Assembly: GCA_002722295.1 (NCBI GenBank)
Contig: PBLF01000035.1
Coordinates: 143,203 to 207,202, forward strand
Source: Stappia sp.
GTDB taxonomy: Bacteria > Pseudomonadota > Alphaproteobacteria > Rhizobiales > Stappiaceae
Reading direction: 5' to 3'
DNA: 64,000 bases
Part shown: positions 37,847 through 47,170 of the stretch, piece after piece
Numbering within the stretch: the stretch's first letter is position 1
Layout of the letters: every line of letters starts with the position of its first letter
Position numbers and translations under genes: made by a program
The notes under the pieces: model-generated
The model's database searches: none
The model's input: the letters and a program-made list of their open reading frames with translations, nothing else
Told to the model about the DNA's origin: nothing

Positions 37847-40223
37847 AGGGCTCACGCGGGGCGAGACACGCGAGGCGGCGGAAACGCCGGCGTCCGGCGA
37901 GGGCCGCGTCGCGGCCAATGCCCCCACCCATACCGTGGGAGAGGCGGTCGCCCACGACAGCGCCGTCGGCCATGTCTCGGGCCGCGCCACCTATGTCGAC
38001 GACATTCTCGAACCCGCCGGCACGCTGCATGTGGCGCCGGGCTGGGCACGTGATGCAACACGCGCCACGCTCGTCGGGCTCGATCTCGAGGCGGTGCGCT
38101 CCGCGCCCGACGTCGTCGCGGTCCTGACGGCGGAGGATGTTCCCGGCTCCAACGATGTCTCCCCGGCGCTTGGCGACGAACCGATGTTCGCCGACGACGA
38201 GATAGTTTTCTGGGGCCAGCCGCTCTTCGCGGTGGTCGCCACGAGCCGGGATGCGGCACGGCGCGCGGCGCGGCTCGCATCGATCGAGACGGATCCGCTC
38301 GCTCCCGTGCTGACCATCGACGATGCGCTCGGCGTTAACGATACGGTGCTGCCCGACTACCAGTTCCGCAAGGGATCGCCGGAAACGGGGCTGGCCACGG
38401 CGCGCGAGCGGTTCTCGGGCCGGATGGAAATCGGCGGACAGGAGCACTTCTATCTGGAAGGCCAGGTGTCGCTCGCCGTGCCGGGCGAGGGCCCCGAAAT
38501 CACGGTCCACACCTCGTCGCAGCATCCCAGCGAGACCCAGCACGTGATTGCCCGGGTGCTCGGCGTTCCGGATGCGGCGGTGACCGTGGAGGTGCGGCGC
38601 ATGGGCGGCGGCTTCGGCGGCAAGGAGAGCCAGGCCAACCACTGGGCGGCCATCGCCGCGCTTGCCACGAGGATCACGGGCCGTCCGTGCAAGCTGCGGC
38701 TCGACCGCGACGACGATTTCATCATGACCGGCAAACGCCACGACATGCGCGCTGAATGGACGCTGGGGCATGATCCGGACGGGCTGATTCGGGCCGTCGA
38801 CATGCGCTTCTTCGCGCGCTGCGGCTATTCGGCGGACCTGTCGCTCGGGGTTGTCGACCGGACCATGTTCCACGCCGATTCCAGCTACTTCTATCCCGAT
38901 GCGATGATCCATTCGCGTCGGCTGCGCACCAACTCCTGCTCCAACACGGCGTTTCGCGGTTTCGGCGGCCCGCAGGGGATGCTGGCGGCGGAACGGATGA
39001 TGGACCAGCTCGCGATCCGTCTTGGCCTGGACCCTCTCGACGTGCGCAAGCGCAACCTCTACCGCGAGGGGCGCGACGTGACACCCTACGGCATGAAGGT
39101 GGAGGAACACGGCGTCCTGCACGAGATCCTGGAGACGCTGGAGCACACGTCCGACTACAGGGCGCGCCGCGCGCGGATCGCGGATTTCAACCGGGAAAAC
39201 CACATCCAGAAGAAGGGCCTGGCGCTGACGCCGGTCAAGTTCGGCATTTCCTTCACGCTCAAGCACCTGAACCAGGCCGGCGCGCTGGTGCATCTCTACA
39301 CGGACGGTTCGGTGCAGCTCAATCACGGCGGCACCGAGATGGGGCAGGGGCTGTTCCGCAAGGTGTCCCAGGTGGTCGCCGATGTCCTCGGCCTGACGCT
39401 CGACCGGGTGCGGGTGACGGCAACCAACACCGGCAAGGTGCCCAACACCGGCCCGACGGCGGCGTCGTCCGGCACCGACCTCAACGGGATGGCGGCGCGC
39501 ATCGCGGCGGAGAAGATCCGCGACCGGCTGGTGACCTTTGCCGCCGAACGCTTCGACGTCGATCCGGCGTCGGTTACCTTCTCCGACAATCTGGTGCATT
39601 TCGGCTCCGAGGCCGTTCCCATCGGTCGCCTTGCTCGGGAGGCGCATCTCGCGCGCCTGCCGCTGTCCGCGACGGGCTTCTACGCCACGCCGACCATCAC
39701 CTGGGACCGTCCGAGCGCATCCGGGCGCCCGTTCCACTACTTCGCCTATGGCGCGGCCTGCTCCGAGGTCACCATCGACACGATGACCGGCGAGATGCGG
39801 GTCGACCGGGTGGATGTCCTGCATGACGTCGGCCATTCGCTCAATCCGGCTCTGGACATCGGCCAGATCGAGGGCGGTTTCGTGCAGGGCATGGGATGGC
39901 TCACCACCGAGGAGCTGTTCTGGGATGAGAGCGGCCGGCTTCGCACCCATGCGCCGTCCACCTACAAGATCCCCACCGCGTCGGACGTTCCGGAGGACTT
40001 TCGCGTCGATCTCTACGCCTCGCGCGGGAACCCGTCGCCGACGGTCGGGCGGTCGAAGGCGGTGGGCGAACCGCCGCTGATGCTGGCGATCTCCGTTTTC
40101 TCCGCGCTTCACGACGCGATTGCCGGCCTTGCGCCGGGCCATCTGCCGCCGCTCGACGCGCCGGCAACGCCGGAGGCGATCCTGGCGGCGGTAACGTTGA
40201 TGAAGAAGGCGCGTCGCGCATGA
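37836..40223 (+). CDS. xdhB: Xanthine dehydrogenase large subunit (molybdopterin)
   Basis: A 795-residue catalytic subunit. It contains HVSGRATYVDDI at the N-terminus, the substrate/cofactor loop RRMGGGFGGKESQ, SNTAFRGFGGPQGML, TEMGQGLFRKV, GPTAASSGTDLNG and, near the C-terminus, SKAVGEPPLMLAIS with the catalytic glutamate. I chose the ATG at 37836; the open frame reaches back to 37518 only as an antisense-like shadow of xdhA. Its stop overlaps the xdhC start (ATGA). Confidence 0.97.
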   Translation: MQPEGLTRGETREAAETPASGEGRVAANAPTHTVGEAVAHDSAVGHVSGRATYVDDILEPAGTLHVAPGWARDATRATLVGLDLEAVRSAPDVVAVLTAEDVPGSNDVSPALGDEPMFADDEIVFWGQPLFAVVATSRDAARRAARLASIETDPLAPVLTIDDALGVNDTVLPDYQFRKGSPETGLATARERFSGRMEIGGQEHFYLEGQVSLAVPGEGPEITVHTSSQHPSETQHVIARVLGVPDAAVTVEVRRMGGGFGGKESQANHWAAIAALATRITGRPCKLRLDRDDDFIMTGKRHDMRAEWTLGHDPDGLIRAVDMRFFARCGYSADLSLGVVDRTMFHADSSYFYPDAMIHSRRLRTNSCSNTAFRGFGGPQGMLAAERMMDQLAIRLGLDPLDVRKRNLYREGRDVTPYGMKVEEHGVLHEILETLEHTSDYRARRARIADFNRENHIQKKGLALTPVKFGISFTLKHLNQAGALVHLYTDGSVQLNHGGTEMGQGLFRKVSQVVADVLGLTLDRVRVTATNTGKVPNTGPTAASSGTDLNGMAARIAAEKIRDRLVTFAAERFDVDPASVTFSDNLVHFGSEAVPIGRLAREAHLARLPLSATGFYATPTITWDRPSASGRPFHYFAYGAACSEVTIDTMTGEMRVDRVDVLHDVGHSLNPALDIGQIEGGFVQGMGWLTTEELFWDESGRLRTHAPSTYKIPTASDVPEDFRVDLYASRGNPSPTVGRSKAVGEPPLMLAISVFSALHDAIAGLAPGHLPPLDAPATPEAILAAVTLMKKARRA

Positions 40224-41230
40224 GCCCGGCACAGGTCGCCAATCCCCTGGCCCGGCTTGCGGGGCTTGTCGCCACGCGCGGGCGTGCCGCCATGGTGTCC
40301 GTTCTCTCGCTCGAGGGATCCGGCCCGCGCGAGGCCGGCGCAAGGCTTCTGGTCGACCCCGATGGCGGCTTTGTCGGCACCATCGGTGGCGGGGCGCTCG
40401 AACACGAGGCGATCCGTCTCGCGGTCGCCGAGCTGGCCCGCGCCGATGGCGACAGGGTCGTTCTGCATTCGCGCGCGCTCGGCCCGGAACTTGGCCAATG
40501 CTGTGGTGGCAGGGTGCGACTGGTCATGGAATGCGTGACCCGCGCACGCCTGGACGAGGTCGTAGCACTCGGCGAGCTTTGCGGCGACGGGCGGCTTGTC
40601 ACGCGCATGGCGATCGACGCGGACGGACGCCCGGGACCGCGTGTCGCGATCTCCGCAGACGAGATCGACGACGGGCCTTCGCCGCCGGGTCTCGAGGGCG
40701 GCGTTCTGACCGAGAGCTTCGGCGAGTTGCGCGATCCCCTGACGATCTTCGGCGCGGGACATGTCGGTCGCGCGCTGGTCCTTGCGCTCGCTCCGCTGCC
40801 GTTTCGCATTTCTCTTGTCGACAACCGCCGGGAAATGCTTGCGATCCGATTGCCCGGGAATGCCGTTCCGCATTACCTGCAAGATCCGTCCGCCGCGCTT
40901 CCGGCCTGTCCGCAAGGATCCGAGATATTGGTCATGACCCATGATCATGCCCTGGATTTCGCCATCGCCGATGCCGCGCTCCGCCTGCCGGCCGGGCTCG
41001 AGGTGGGGATGATCGGGAGCGACACCAAGGCGGCACGGATGCGCGCCAGGCTGAGGGGCGCCGGACACGGAGAAGCGGCGCTGGCGCGGTTCCGCTGCCC
41101 CATCGGCATCGCCGGCGTTGCAAGCAAGGTGCCGGCCGCGATCGCGACATCCGTCGCGGCGGAGCTTCTGGTGCGCCGGGAGGCGCGCCTGGCGAGCACG
41201 CGGCCGGTTCAAAGGTTGCGCACGGCCTGA
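40220..41230 (+). CDS. xdhC: Xanthine dehydrogenase accessory protein
   Basis: A 336-residue XdhC, which binds and sulfurates the molybdenum cofactor and inserts it into XdhB. The N-terminal part has AAMVSVLSLEGSGPREAGARLLV and GTIGGGALEHEAI, and the Rossmann part LTIFGAGHVGRALVLALAPLPFRISLVDNRREM, then VMTHDHALDFAI and GMIGSDTKAARMRARL, all typical. It is translationally coupled to xdhB and followed 34 bases later by the transporter ATPase. Confidence 0.96.
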   Translation: MSPAQVANPLARLAGLVATRGRAAMVSVLSLEGSGPREAGARLLVDPDGGFVGTIGGGALEHEAIRLAVAELARADGDRVVLHSRALGPELGQCCGGRVRLVMECVTRARLDEVVALGELCGDGRLVTRMAIDADGRPGPRVAISADEIDDGPSPPGLEGGVLTESFGELRDPLTIFGAGHVGRALVLALAPLPFRISLVDNRREMLAIRLPGNAVPHYLQDPSAALPACPQGSEILVMTHDHALDFAIADAALRLPAGLEVGMIGSDTKAARMRARLRGAGHGEAALARFRCPIGIAGVASKVPAAIATSVAAELLVRREARLASTRPVQRLRTA

Positions 41231-41264
41231 GCGGGGAAGGGCGACACGGTATGGCGGGGGATCC

Positions 41265-42848
41265 ATGAACGCGAGATCGGACGGAGACGAGAAGCAGGGC
41301 GCGCGCGAGCGCAAGGGCGAGATCCTGCTCGACGCGAGGGGCGTGACCAAGCGCTTCGGCGAGATCCTGGCCAACGACGATGTCTCGCTCGCCCTGAGGG
41401 CGGGGGAGATCCATGCGCTTCTGGGCGAAAACGGCGCCGGCAAGTCGACGCTGGTGAAGATCCTCTATGGCGCGCTGGAGCCCAATGACGGTGAGCTTTT
41501 CTGGCAAGGGGAGCGGGTCTCGATCTCCTCTCCGGCGGAAGCCAGACGTCTCGGCATCGGCATGGTTTTCCAGCACTTTTCGCTATTCGAGGCGCTTACG
41601 GTCGCGGAGAACATCGCGCTCGCGCTGACCGACAAGCCCTCCATGCGCGCCCTTGCGAAACGCATCACCGAGGTGTCGCGCGACTACGGCCTGACACTCG
41701 ATCCCTATGCGGTCGTGGCCGATCTTCCCGTGGGCATCCGCCAGCGCATCGAGATCGTGCGCTGCCTGCTTCAGGAACCCCGCCTGATCATCATGGACGA
41801 GCCCACATCCGTGCTCACCCCGCAGGAGGCGGACCAGCTCTTCCTCACGCTGGAACGGCTGACGCGCGAAGGCTGTGCCATCCTCTATATCTCGCACCGG
41901 CTGGAAGAGGTGCAGCGCATCTGCCATCACGCCACGATCATGCGGCACGGAAAGGTGGTGAGCGAGTGCGATCCGGCCCGCGAAACGGCCAGTTCCCTTG
42001 CCCGCATGATGGTCGGCTCGGCCGTGCAGGACCTGCACCGAAGCAAGGCCGAGATCTCCGACAGCGCGCGCCTTTCGGTGCGTGGCCTCAGCGCTGCGCC
42101 CGACACCCCCTTCGGCGTGCCGCTGGAGAACATCGATCTCGCCGTTTTCGGCGGTGAGGTGGTCGCGATCGCCGGCATCGCCGGAAACGGGCAGGGCGAG
42201 CTCTTCGACCTTCTTTCGGGGGAGCGGACCAGCCAGCGCGCCGAGATGGTGGTCATCGACGGCGAGGCCTCGGGGCAGCACGACATCACCCGGCGCCGGC
42301 GTTCCGGTGCCGCCTTCGTCCCGGAGGAGCGCCTAGGGCATGGCACGGTTGCCGGCATGAAGCTGTCGGAAAACATCGTGCTGACGCGGCATGCGACCGG
42401 AGACCGGCTGACGCGTTCGTCGCTGGTCGACACCCGCAAGGCGGGCGAGATCGAACGCCGCATCAAGACCAACTTCGACGTGCGCATGTCGCATGACGAT
42501 CCCGAGGCGCGCGCGCTTTCGGGCGGCAACCTGCAGAAATTCGTGATCGGACGCGAACTCGACCGCAAGCCGGGCCTGCTGGTGGTCAACCAGCCGACCT
42601 GGGGTGTCGACGCGGGCGCGGCGGCACTCATCCGGCAGGAGCTCATTGATCTCTCGCGGCAGGGATCGGCCGTGCTGGTCATCAGCCAGGACCTGGACGA
42701 GATCTTCGAGATCGCCGACCGGGTCGCTGTGATCTCGCGCGGCAAACTGTCGGCGGCGGAACCGGTCGCCCAGGTGACGCGCGAGCGGATCGGACTGCTC
42801 ATGGGCGGTCTCGGCGAGAAGGGCGGGGAGGGACAGAATGCAGCTTGA
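41265..42848 (+). CDS. BMP-type ABC transporter ATPase (dual domain)
   Basis: A 527-residue protein with two ABC domains of the sugar/nucleoside (RbsA/NupO-like) class. Domain one has GENGAGKSTLVKILYG, the degenerate signature LPVGIRQRIEI and LIIMDEPTSVLTPQE. Domain two has a degenerate Walker A (GIAGNGQGELF) and the signature LSGGNLQKFVIGREL. This asymmetry is normal for nucleoside-type importers. It lies behind xdhC and overlaps the first permease by 11 bases, so a purine base or nucleoside is the probable cargo; that is inferred from context. Confidence 0.95.
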   Translation: MNARSDGDEKQGARERKGEILLDARGVTKRFGEILANDDVSLALRAGEIHALLGENGAGKSTLVKILYGALEPNDGELFWQGERVSISSPAEARRLGIGMVFQHFSLFEALTVAENIALALTDKPSMRALAKRITEVSRDYGLTLDPYAVVADLPVGIRQRIEIVRCLLQEPRLIIMDEPTSVLTPQEADQLFLTLERLTREGCAILYISHRLEEVQRICHHATIMRHGKVVSECDPARETASSLARMMVGSAVQDLHRSKAEISDSARLSVRGLSAAPDTPFGVPLENIDLAVFGGEVVAIAGIAGNGQGELFDLLSGERTSQRAEMVVIDGEASGQHDITRRRRSGAAFVPEERLGHGTVAGMKLSENIVLTRHATGDRLTRSSLVDTRKAGEIERRIKTNFDVRMSHDDPEARALSGGNLQKFVIGRELDRKPGLLVVNQPTWGVDAGAAALIRQELIDLSRQGSAVLVISQDLDEIFEIADRVAVISRGKLSAAEPVAQVTRERIGLLMGGLGEKGGEGQNAA

Positions 42849-43935
42849 TCTGGAGCGGCGCGCCGAACATTCCAGGGTCATGGCGCTTCTGTCGCCGGTG
42901 ATCGCGCTGGTGTTGACGCTTGTGTCGGGTGCCATTCTTTTCGCGGCAATCGGGCAGGACCCGCTGGCCGCGCTCTATGCCTTCTTCATCGAGCCGCTGA
43001 CCGCCTCGTGGTCGCTGCAGGAACTCGTCGTCAAGGCAACGCCGCTGGTTCTCATCGGCGTGGGCCTCGCGGTCTGCTTTCTCTCCAACACCTGGAACAT
43101 CGGCGCGGAAGGGCAGTTCACCGCCGGTGCCATCGCCGGGTCGATGCTGCCGATCCTCCTGCCGGGCTTCGAGAACGTGCTGACCCTGCCGCTAATGCTG
43201 CTGATGGGCATTGCAGGCGGCATGGCGATCGCCGCCATTCCGGCGTTTCTCAAGGTTCGCTTCGGCACCAACGAGATCCTCACCAGCCTGATGCTGGTCT
43301 ATGTCGCGCAGCTTCTGCTCGATTATCTGGTGCGCGGTCCCTGGCGCGACCCCGACGGCTACAACTTCCCCGAAAGCCGGCTGTTCACCGACGCAGCGAC
43401 ATTGCCGGCGCTCGCCGACGGGAGAATGCACTTCGGAGCGATCTTCGCGCTGATCGCGGTCCTGGTCCTGACCATCATGCTGTTGTCCTCGCTGAAGGGG
43501 TTCGAGATCCGGGTCCTGGGACAGGCCCCGCGTGCCGGGCGTTTCGCCGGCTTTTCGCGGAACCGCATGGTCTGGTTCGCCTTTCTCGTGTCCGGCGGTC
43601 TCGCCGGCCTCGCCGGAATCTCGGAAGTGTCGGGCGCGATCAACCAGCTCACGCCCGTGATTTCACCGGGCTACGGATTCACGGCCATCATCGTCGCCTT
43701 TCTTGGGCGGCTGAACCCGATCGGCGTGCTGCTTTCGGGCCTGCTTCTGGCTCTGTCGTACCTGGGCGGCGAGGCCGCGCAGGTCAGCCTCGGGCTCACG
43801 GACAAGACGGCGCGCGTTTTCCAGGGGATGCTGCTGTTCTACGTTCTGGCCTGCGACACGCTGATCCTGTACCGCATCCGCTTCACGCAGCCGTCGGCCG
43901 CGGGTGCCGGTGCGGTGCAAGGGAAGGGGGCCTGA
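42838..43935 (+). CDS. BMP-type ABC transporter permease 1
   Basis: A 365-residue membrane component of the branched-chain/ribose (BPD_transp_2) superfamily, with about nine helices. Markers are VKATPLVLIGVGLAVCFLSNTWNIGAEGQFTAGAIAG and the later FGTNEILTSLMLVYVAQLLLDYLVRGPWRDP, typical of nucleoside and purine permeases next to BMP proteins. The stop is directly before the second permease (four bases apart), so the two are made together. Confidence 0.94.
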   Translation: MQLDLERRAEHSRVMALLSPVIALVLTLVSGAILFAAIGQDPLAALYAFFIEPLTASWSLQELVVKATPLVLIGVGLAVCFLSNTWNIGAEGQFTAGAIAGSMLPILLPGFENVLTLPLMLLMGIAGGMAIAAIPAFLKVRFGTNEILTSLMLVYVAQLLLDYLVRGPWRDPDGYNFPESRLFTDAATLPALADGRMHFGAIFALIAVLVLTIMLLSSLKGFEIRVLGQAPRAGRFAGFSRNRMVWFAFLVSGGLAGLAGISEVSGAINQLTPVISPGYGFTAIIVAFLGRLNPIGVLLSGLLLALSYLGGEAAQVSLGLTDKTARVFQGMLLFYVLACDTLILYRIRFTQPSAAGAGAVQGKGA

Positions 43936-43939
43936 GACG

Positions 43940-44860
43940 ATGGGTTCATTCGAGGCGATCCTTCTCACGGTGATGACGGCGGCGACGCCGCTGCTGCTTG
44001 CCGCCATCGGCGAACTGGTGGTCGAACGGTCCGGGGTGCTGAACCTGGGCGTAGAAGGCATGATGATCATGGGCGCCGTGATGGGCTTTGCCGGCGCACA
44101 GGCGACCGGCTCGCCCTATGTCGGCATCCTGTGTGCCATGGCCGCCGGCATGGTGCTGTCGCTGCTCTTCGGCTTTCTCACCATCCATCTGGTGGCCAAT
44201 CAGGTGGCCACGGGTCTGGCGCTGACGCTGCTCGGGCTCGGCCTTGCCGGCATGATCGGCGAGGCGTTCGTCGGGCGTCCCGGTGTCCGCCTGATGCCAC
44301 TCGAAATTCCAGGCCTCAGCGACCTTCCGGTGATCGGCCGCATCGTCTTCGGGCAGGACATTCTCGTCTATGTGTCGCTGGTGCTCGTCGCGGCGGTGGC
44401 CTTCGTGCTGTTCAGGACACGGGCCGGCCTCGTGATCCGGGCGGTGGGCGACAATCACGGCTCCGCTCACGCGCTCGGCGTTTCCGTGCGCAAGGTGCGC
44501 TATCTCTGCGTGCTGTTCGGCGGTGCCTGCGCCGGGCTTTCGGGCGGCTACCTGTCGCTCGCCTACACGCCCCAATGGGTGGAGGGCATGACGGCGGGGC
44601 GCGGCTGGATCGCGCTGGCGCTCGTCGTTTTCGCCACCTGGCGGCCGCTGCGCCTGCTGGCCGGCGCCTATCTCTTCGGAGCCGTCGGAATCCTGCAGTT
44701 CCACGCCCAGGCGCACGGCGTGGCACTGCCGTCGCAGTTGCTTTCCGCCCTGCCGTATCTTGCGACCATCGCCGTTCTTGTCATCATCTCGCGAAACCGG
44801 ATACTGACCAAGGTGAACACGCCGGCCTGTCTTGGCCGGCCGTTCGTCCCGGACCGGTAG
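43940..44860 (+). CDS. BMP-type ABC transporter permease 2
   Basis: A 306-residue partner permease. Its start region ATPLLLAAIGELVVERSGVLNLGVEGMMIMGAVMGF is the classic motif of the second nucleoside permease, followed by VANQVATGLALTLLGLGLAGMIGE and the coupling helix AVGDNHGSAHALGVSVRKVRYL. I chose the ATG at 43940; the frame's start at 43904 lies within the upstream gene. It is 112 bases ahead of the binding-protein gene. Confidence 0.94.
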   Translation: MGSFEAILLTVMTAATPLLLAAIGELVVERSGVLNLGVEGMMIMGAVMGFAGAQATGSPYVGILCAMAAGMVLSLLFGFLTIHLVANQVATGLALTLLGLGLAGMIGEAFVGRPGVRLMPLEIPGLSDLPVIGRIVFGQDILVYVSLVLVAAVAFVLFRTRAGLVIRAVGDNHGSAHALGVSVRKVRYLCVLFGGACAGLSGGYLSLAYTPQWVEGMTAGRGWIALALVVFATWRPLRLLAGAYLFGAVGILQFHAQAHGVALPSQLLSALPYLATIAVLVIISRNRILTKVNTPACLGRPFVPDR

Positions 44861-44972
44861 CGCGAAACGTCACGCCGCACGAAAAGGGGCAGGGAGCCTT
44901 GCGTGCGGCGCGAAGCCTTCGGTGGCGCGCCTGGCCACCGGCATCAACAGGGGAACGGAACAGGAGACCTAC

Positions 44973-46040
44973 ATGAAAAAACTGCTCAGCCTCGCGGCCG
45001 CCGCGCTGCTCGGCCTCGGCGTCGCGCACGCCCAAGCGGCCGACAAGCTCAAGGTCGGCTTCATCTACGTCGGCCCGATCGGCGACTACGGCTGGTCCTA
45101 CCAGCACAACCAGGGCCGTCTCGCCATCGAGAAGGAATTCGGCGACAAGGTCGAGACCGTCTACATCGAGAGCGTGCCGGAAGGCGCCGATGCGGAGCGT
45201 GCCATCGAGCGCCTGGCACGTGAGGGCGCCGGCCTCATCTTCACGACCTCCTTCGGCTTCATGAACCCGACGCTGAAGGTCGCCAAGAAGTTTCCGAACG
45301 TGAAGTTCGAGCATGCGACGGGCTTCAAGCGCGCCGATAACGTCTCGACCTACTCGGCCCGCTTCTACCAGGGGCGCTACATCATCGGCCAGATTGCGGC
45401 CAAGATGTCGAAGACCGGAACCGCGGGCTACATCGGTTCCGTGCCGATCCCGGAGGTGGTGCGCGGCATCAACGCCTTCATGCTGGGCGCCCAGTCGGTG
45501 AACCCGGACTTCAAGATCAAGACGGTGTGGGTGAACTCCTGGTACGACCCGGGCAAGGAAGCCGACGCCGCCAAGGCGCTGCTCGACCAGGGGGCCGACA
45601 TCCTGGTGCAGCACACCGACAGCCCGGCTCCGCTTCAGGTGGCGGCCGAGCGTGGCGCGCACGGCTTCGGCCAGGCGTCCGACATGATCCAGTTCGCGCC
45701 GGACGCCCAGTACACGGCCATCGTGGACGACTGGAGCGCCTACTACATCAGCCGCGTCAAGGCGGTTCTGGATGGCACCTGGAAGAGCGAAGACACCTGG
45801 GGCGGCCTCGCCGCCGAAATGGTCGTCATGGCGCCCTACACGAACCTGCCGGATGATGTCGTCGCCATGGCGAAGGAGACCCAGGCCAGGATTCATGACG
45901 GCAAGTTCCATCCCTTCACGGGCCCGATCTTCAAGCAGGACGGCTCCGAGGCGGCCGGCGAGGGCATCATCCTCGACGACGGCACGCTGCTCGGCATGGA
46001 CTGGTACGTGAAGGGCATCGACGACACGCTGCCGAACTGA
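44973..46040 (+). CDS. BMP-family (Med/PnrA-like) substrate-binding protein
   Basis: A 355-residue periplasmic protein. A signal peptide (LLSLAAAALLGLGVAHAQA) leads into a basic membrane protein/PnrA fold: KVGFIYVGPIGDYGWSYQHNQG, ERLAREGAGLIFTTSFGFMNP, FEHATGFKRADNVSTYSARFYQGRYIIGQIA and YIGSVPIPEVVRGINAF. Such proteins bind purine nucleosides or bases. CAGGAG precedes the ATG at 44973. A strong terminator closes the uraH-xdh-transporter block directly behind it. Confidence 0.95.
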   Translation: MKKLLSLAAAALLGLGVAHAQAADKLKVGFIYVGPIGDYGWSYQHNQGRLAIEKEFGDKVETVYIESVPEGADAERAIERLAREGAGLIFTTSFGFMNPTLKVAKKFPNVKFEHATGFKRADNVSTYSARFYQGRYIIGQIAAKMSKTGTAGYIGSVPIPEVVRGINAFMLGAQSVNPDFKIKTVWVNSWYDPGKEADAAKALLDQGADILVQHTDSPAPLQVAAERGAHGFGQASDMIQFAPDAQYTAIVDDWSAYYISRVKAVLDGTWKSEDTWGGLAAEMVVMAPYTNLPDDVVAMAKETQARIHDGKFHPFTGPIFKQDGSEAAGEGIILDDGTLLGMDWYVKGIDDTLPN

Positions 46041-46069
46041 TCCGGCGGACTGTCCATCACCTGAAAGCA

Positions 46070-46106
46070 GAAACGCCGGAGCCATTGGTCTCCGGCGTTT
46101 TATATT
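46070..46106 (+). terminator. Rho-independent terminator after the purine transporter
   Basis: AAACGCCGGAG-CCATTGGT-CTCCGGCGTTTTATATTTTA: a perfect stem of about 11 bp with a T-rich tail. The A-rich opposite flank allows use by the convergent AAA gene, whose stop lies a few bases on. Confidence 0.93.
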
Positions 46107-46111
46107 TTATA

Positions 46112-46645
46112 TCAACGCATTGTCGCCGTCTCGAGGATGAAGCGGACCCGTTCGGCGACGCTTGTTTTCGGGAGCGGGTGGACAGTGTGGCCAAGCTCGT
46201 CGAGGGCGTCGCGCAAGCGGTGAAACTCCGCCTCGGCAGCCGCGAAATCATGCTTGCGTTCGGCGTCGCCCGTATAGATCTCCGGCCAGGGCGGGGCAAG
46301 AAAAACGTCTTTTTCATAAGGACTTGAGGCACCAAGCGAGACGTGCAGCGGCGTGCCGTCCACATGGCGGAGCGCAACGGCGGCATCGATCAGCCCACGA
46401 TCGAAGAAGACCGTTCCCGGGCCAGCTTGCGCCGCATCGAGATCATCGCGGGCCATGGCCAGCGCACGGCGGGCGAAGGCCGCGAGATCGACCCAGGGCA
46501 GGGCGTTGCCGCTGCCGGCAAGCTCCTCGGCAACGATGCGGCGGCCCGGTTCCTCGACGACACGGTGGCCACGCTCAGCGAGGGCCTCAAGAAGCGTCGA
46601 CTTGCCGCCGCCGGAGCAGCCGGTGATCAGAACGAGACGGGTCAT
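46112..46645 (-). CDS. AAA-family ATPase (AAA_28-like kinase fold)
   Basis: A 177-residue P-loop protein. Walker A is TGCSGGGKSTLLEAL at residues 8-22, REVVEEPGRRIVAEE-like text follows, and GTVFFDRGLIDAAVAL supplies the Asp of a Walker B or kinase-type DRG motif. DVFLAPPWPEIYTGDAERKHDF and ERVRFIL match the predicted AAA_28 ATPases related to NadR-type and nucleoside kinases. Its ATG at 46645 is 10 bases behind the stop of the RES-domain gene. A small-molecule kinase acting with the RES protein is a possible role, but no substrate can be named. Confidence 0.82.
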   Translation of the reverse strand: MTRLVLITGCSGGGKSTLLEALAERGHRVVEEPGRRIVAEELAGSGNALPWVDLAAFARRALAMARDDLDAAQAGPGTVFFDRGLIDAAVALRHVDGTPLHVSLGASSPYEKDVFLAPPWPEIYTGDAERKHDFAAAEAEFHRLRDALDELGHTVHPLPKTSVAERVRFILETATMR

Positions 46646-46655
46646 GGGAGAGCTT

Positions 46656-47138
46656 TCATTCCAGGATGGTTGCCTTGGCCGCGTCATCGCGGCTCCATGC
46701 GAAAAGCACCAGATGCCAGAGCCCGGGCACCTTGCGCGACGGATCGACAAGTCCTTGCGCGCCAAGGCTTTCCAGACAGTTTCGGACCGCCCACGATGCG
46801 GGAGTGCGACCTTGCGAAACGGCGTCCTGCCAGGGCGCGGTGGCCTGATCGAGGCTGACGTTCGCAAGACGCCGGGCCTCGGGATCACGGAGGTCGAAAA
46901 TCCGGTTCGCGGTGACGCGAACCCGAAGCAGTTCCAGTGCCTGGCTACGGTTGCCGCGATGCGCGATCATCGCCGCATCAACACCTTCGGGCGACGAACT
47001 GAGGTAGAGCGTGGGCTGACCGGATGCGGAATAGCGACCCGGACGACGGGACCCGCAAAGGGCCGTGTCGCGAAACGCCGGGTCGACGGCCCGATAGAAG
47101 ATGCCGTCGAGTGCCAGAAGCGGCAATGAGGATGTCAT
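46656..47138 (-). CDS. RES-domain protein (candidate NAD-degrading toxin-type fold)
   Basis: About 160 residues that fit a RES domain from end to end: GIFYRAVDPAFRDT at the N-terminus, RRPGRYSASGQPTLYLSSSPEG with the conserved Arg and Glu, and LVDPSRKVPGLWHLVLF with the conserved Ser. RES proteins of toxin-antitoxin pairs destroy NAD+, normally with an Xre/DUF2384 antitoxin encoded upstream. None is present; the partner is an AAA ATPase downstream. I chose the ATG at 47138, which has the right N-terminus, but the frame opens 90 bases earlier. Two direct repeats lie just upstream. Confidence 0.7.
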   Translation of the reverse strand: MTSSLPLLALDGIFYRAVDPAFRDTALCGSRRPGRYSASGQPTLYLSSSPEGVDAAMIAHRGNRSQALELLRVRVTANRIFDLRDPEARRLANVSLDQATAPWQDAVSQGRTPASWAVRNCLESLGAQGLVDPSRKVPGLWHLVLFAWSRDDAAKATILE

Positions 47139-47139
47139 C

Positions 47140-47170
47140 GGAGATGGCCTTGCGCGGGAGATGGCCTTGC
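47140..47170. repeat. Tandem 14-bp direct repeat at the RES gene start
   Basis: GGAGATGGCCTTGC occurs at 47140-47153 and 47157-47170, a 17-bp period, immediately upstream of the RES gene start on the minus strand. It spans the ribosome-binding and promoter-proximal region, where a toxin-type operon would carry an autoregulatory operator. There is no AGGAG-type site, only GCAAGG. Confidence 0.65.

Noticed and set aside
37785..40343. An 852-codon minus-strand frame
   Set aside because: It is antisense to xdhB, whose molybdopterin motifs are plain.
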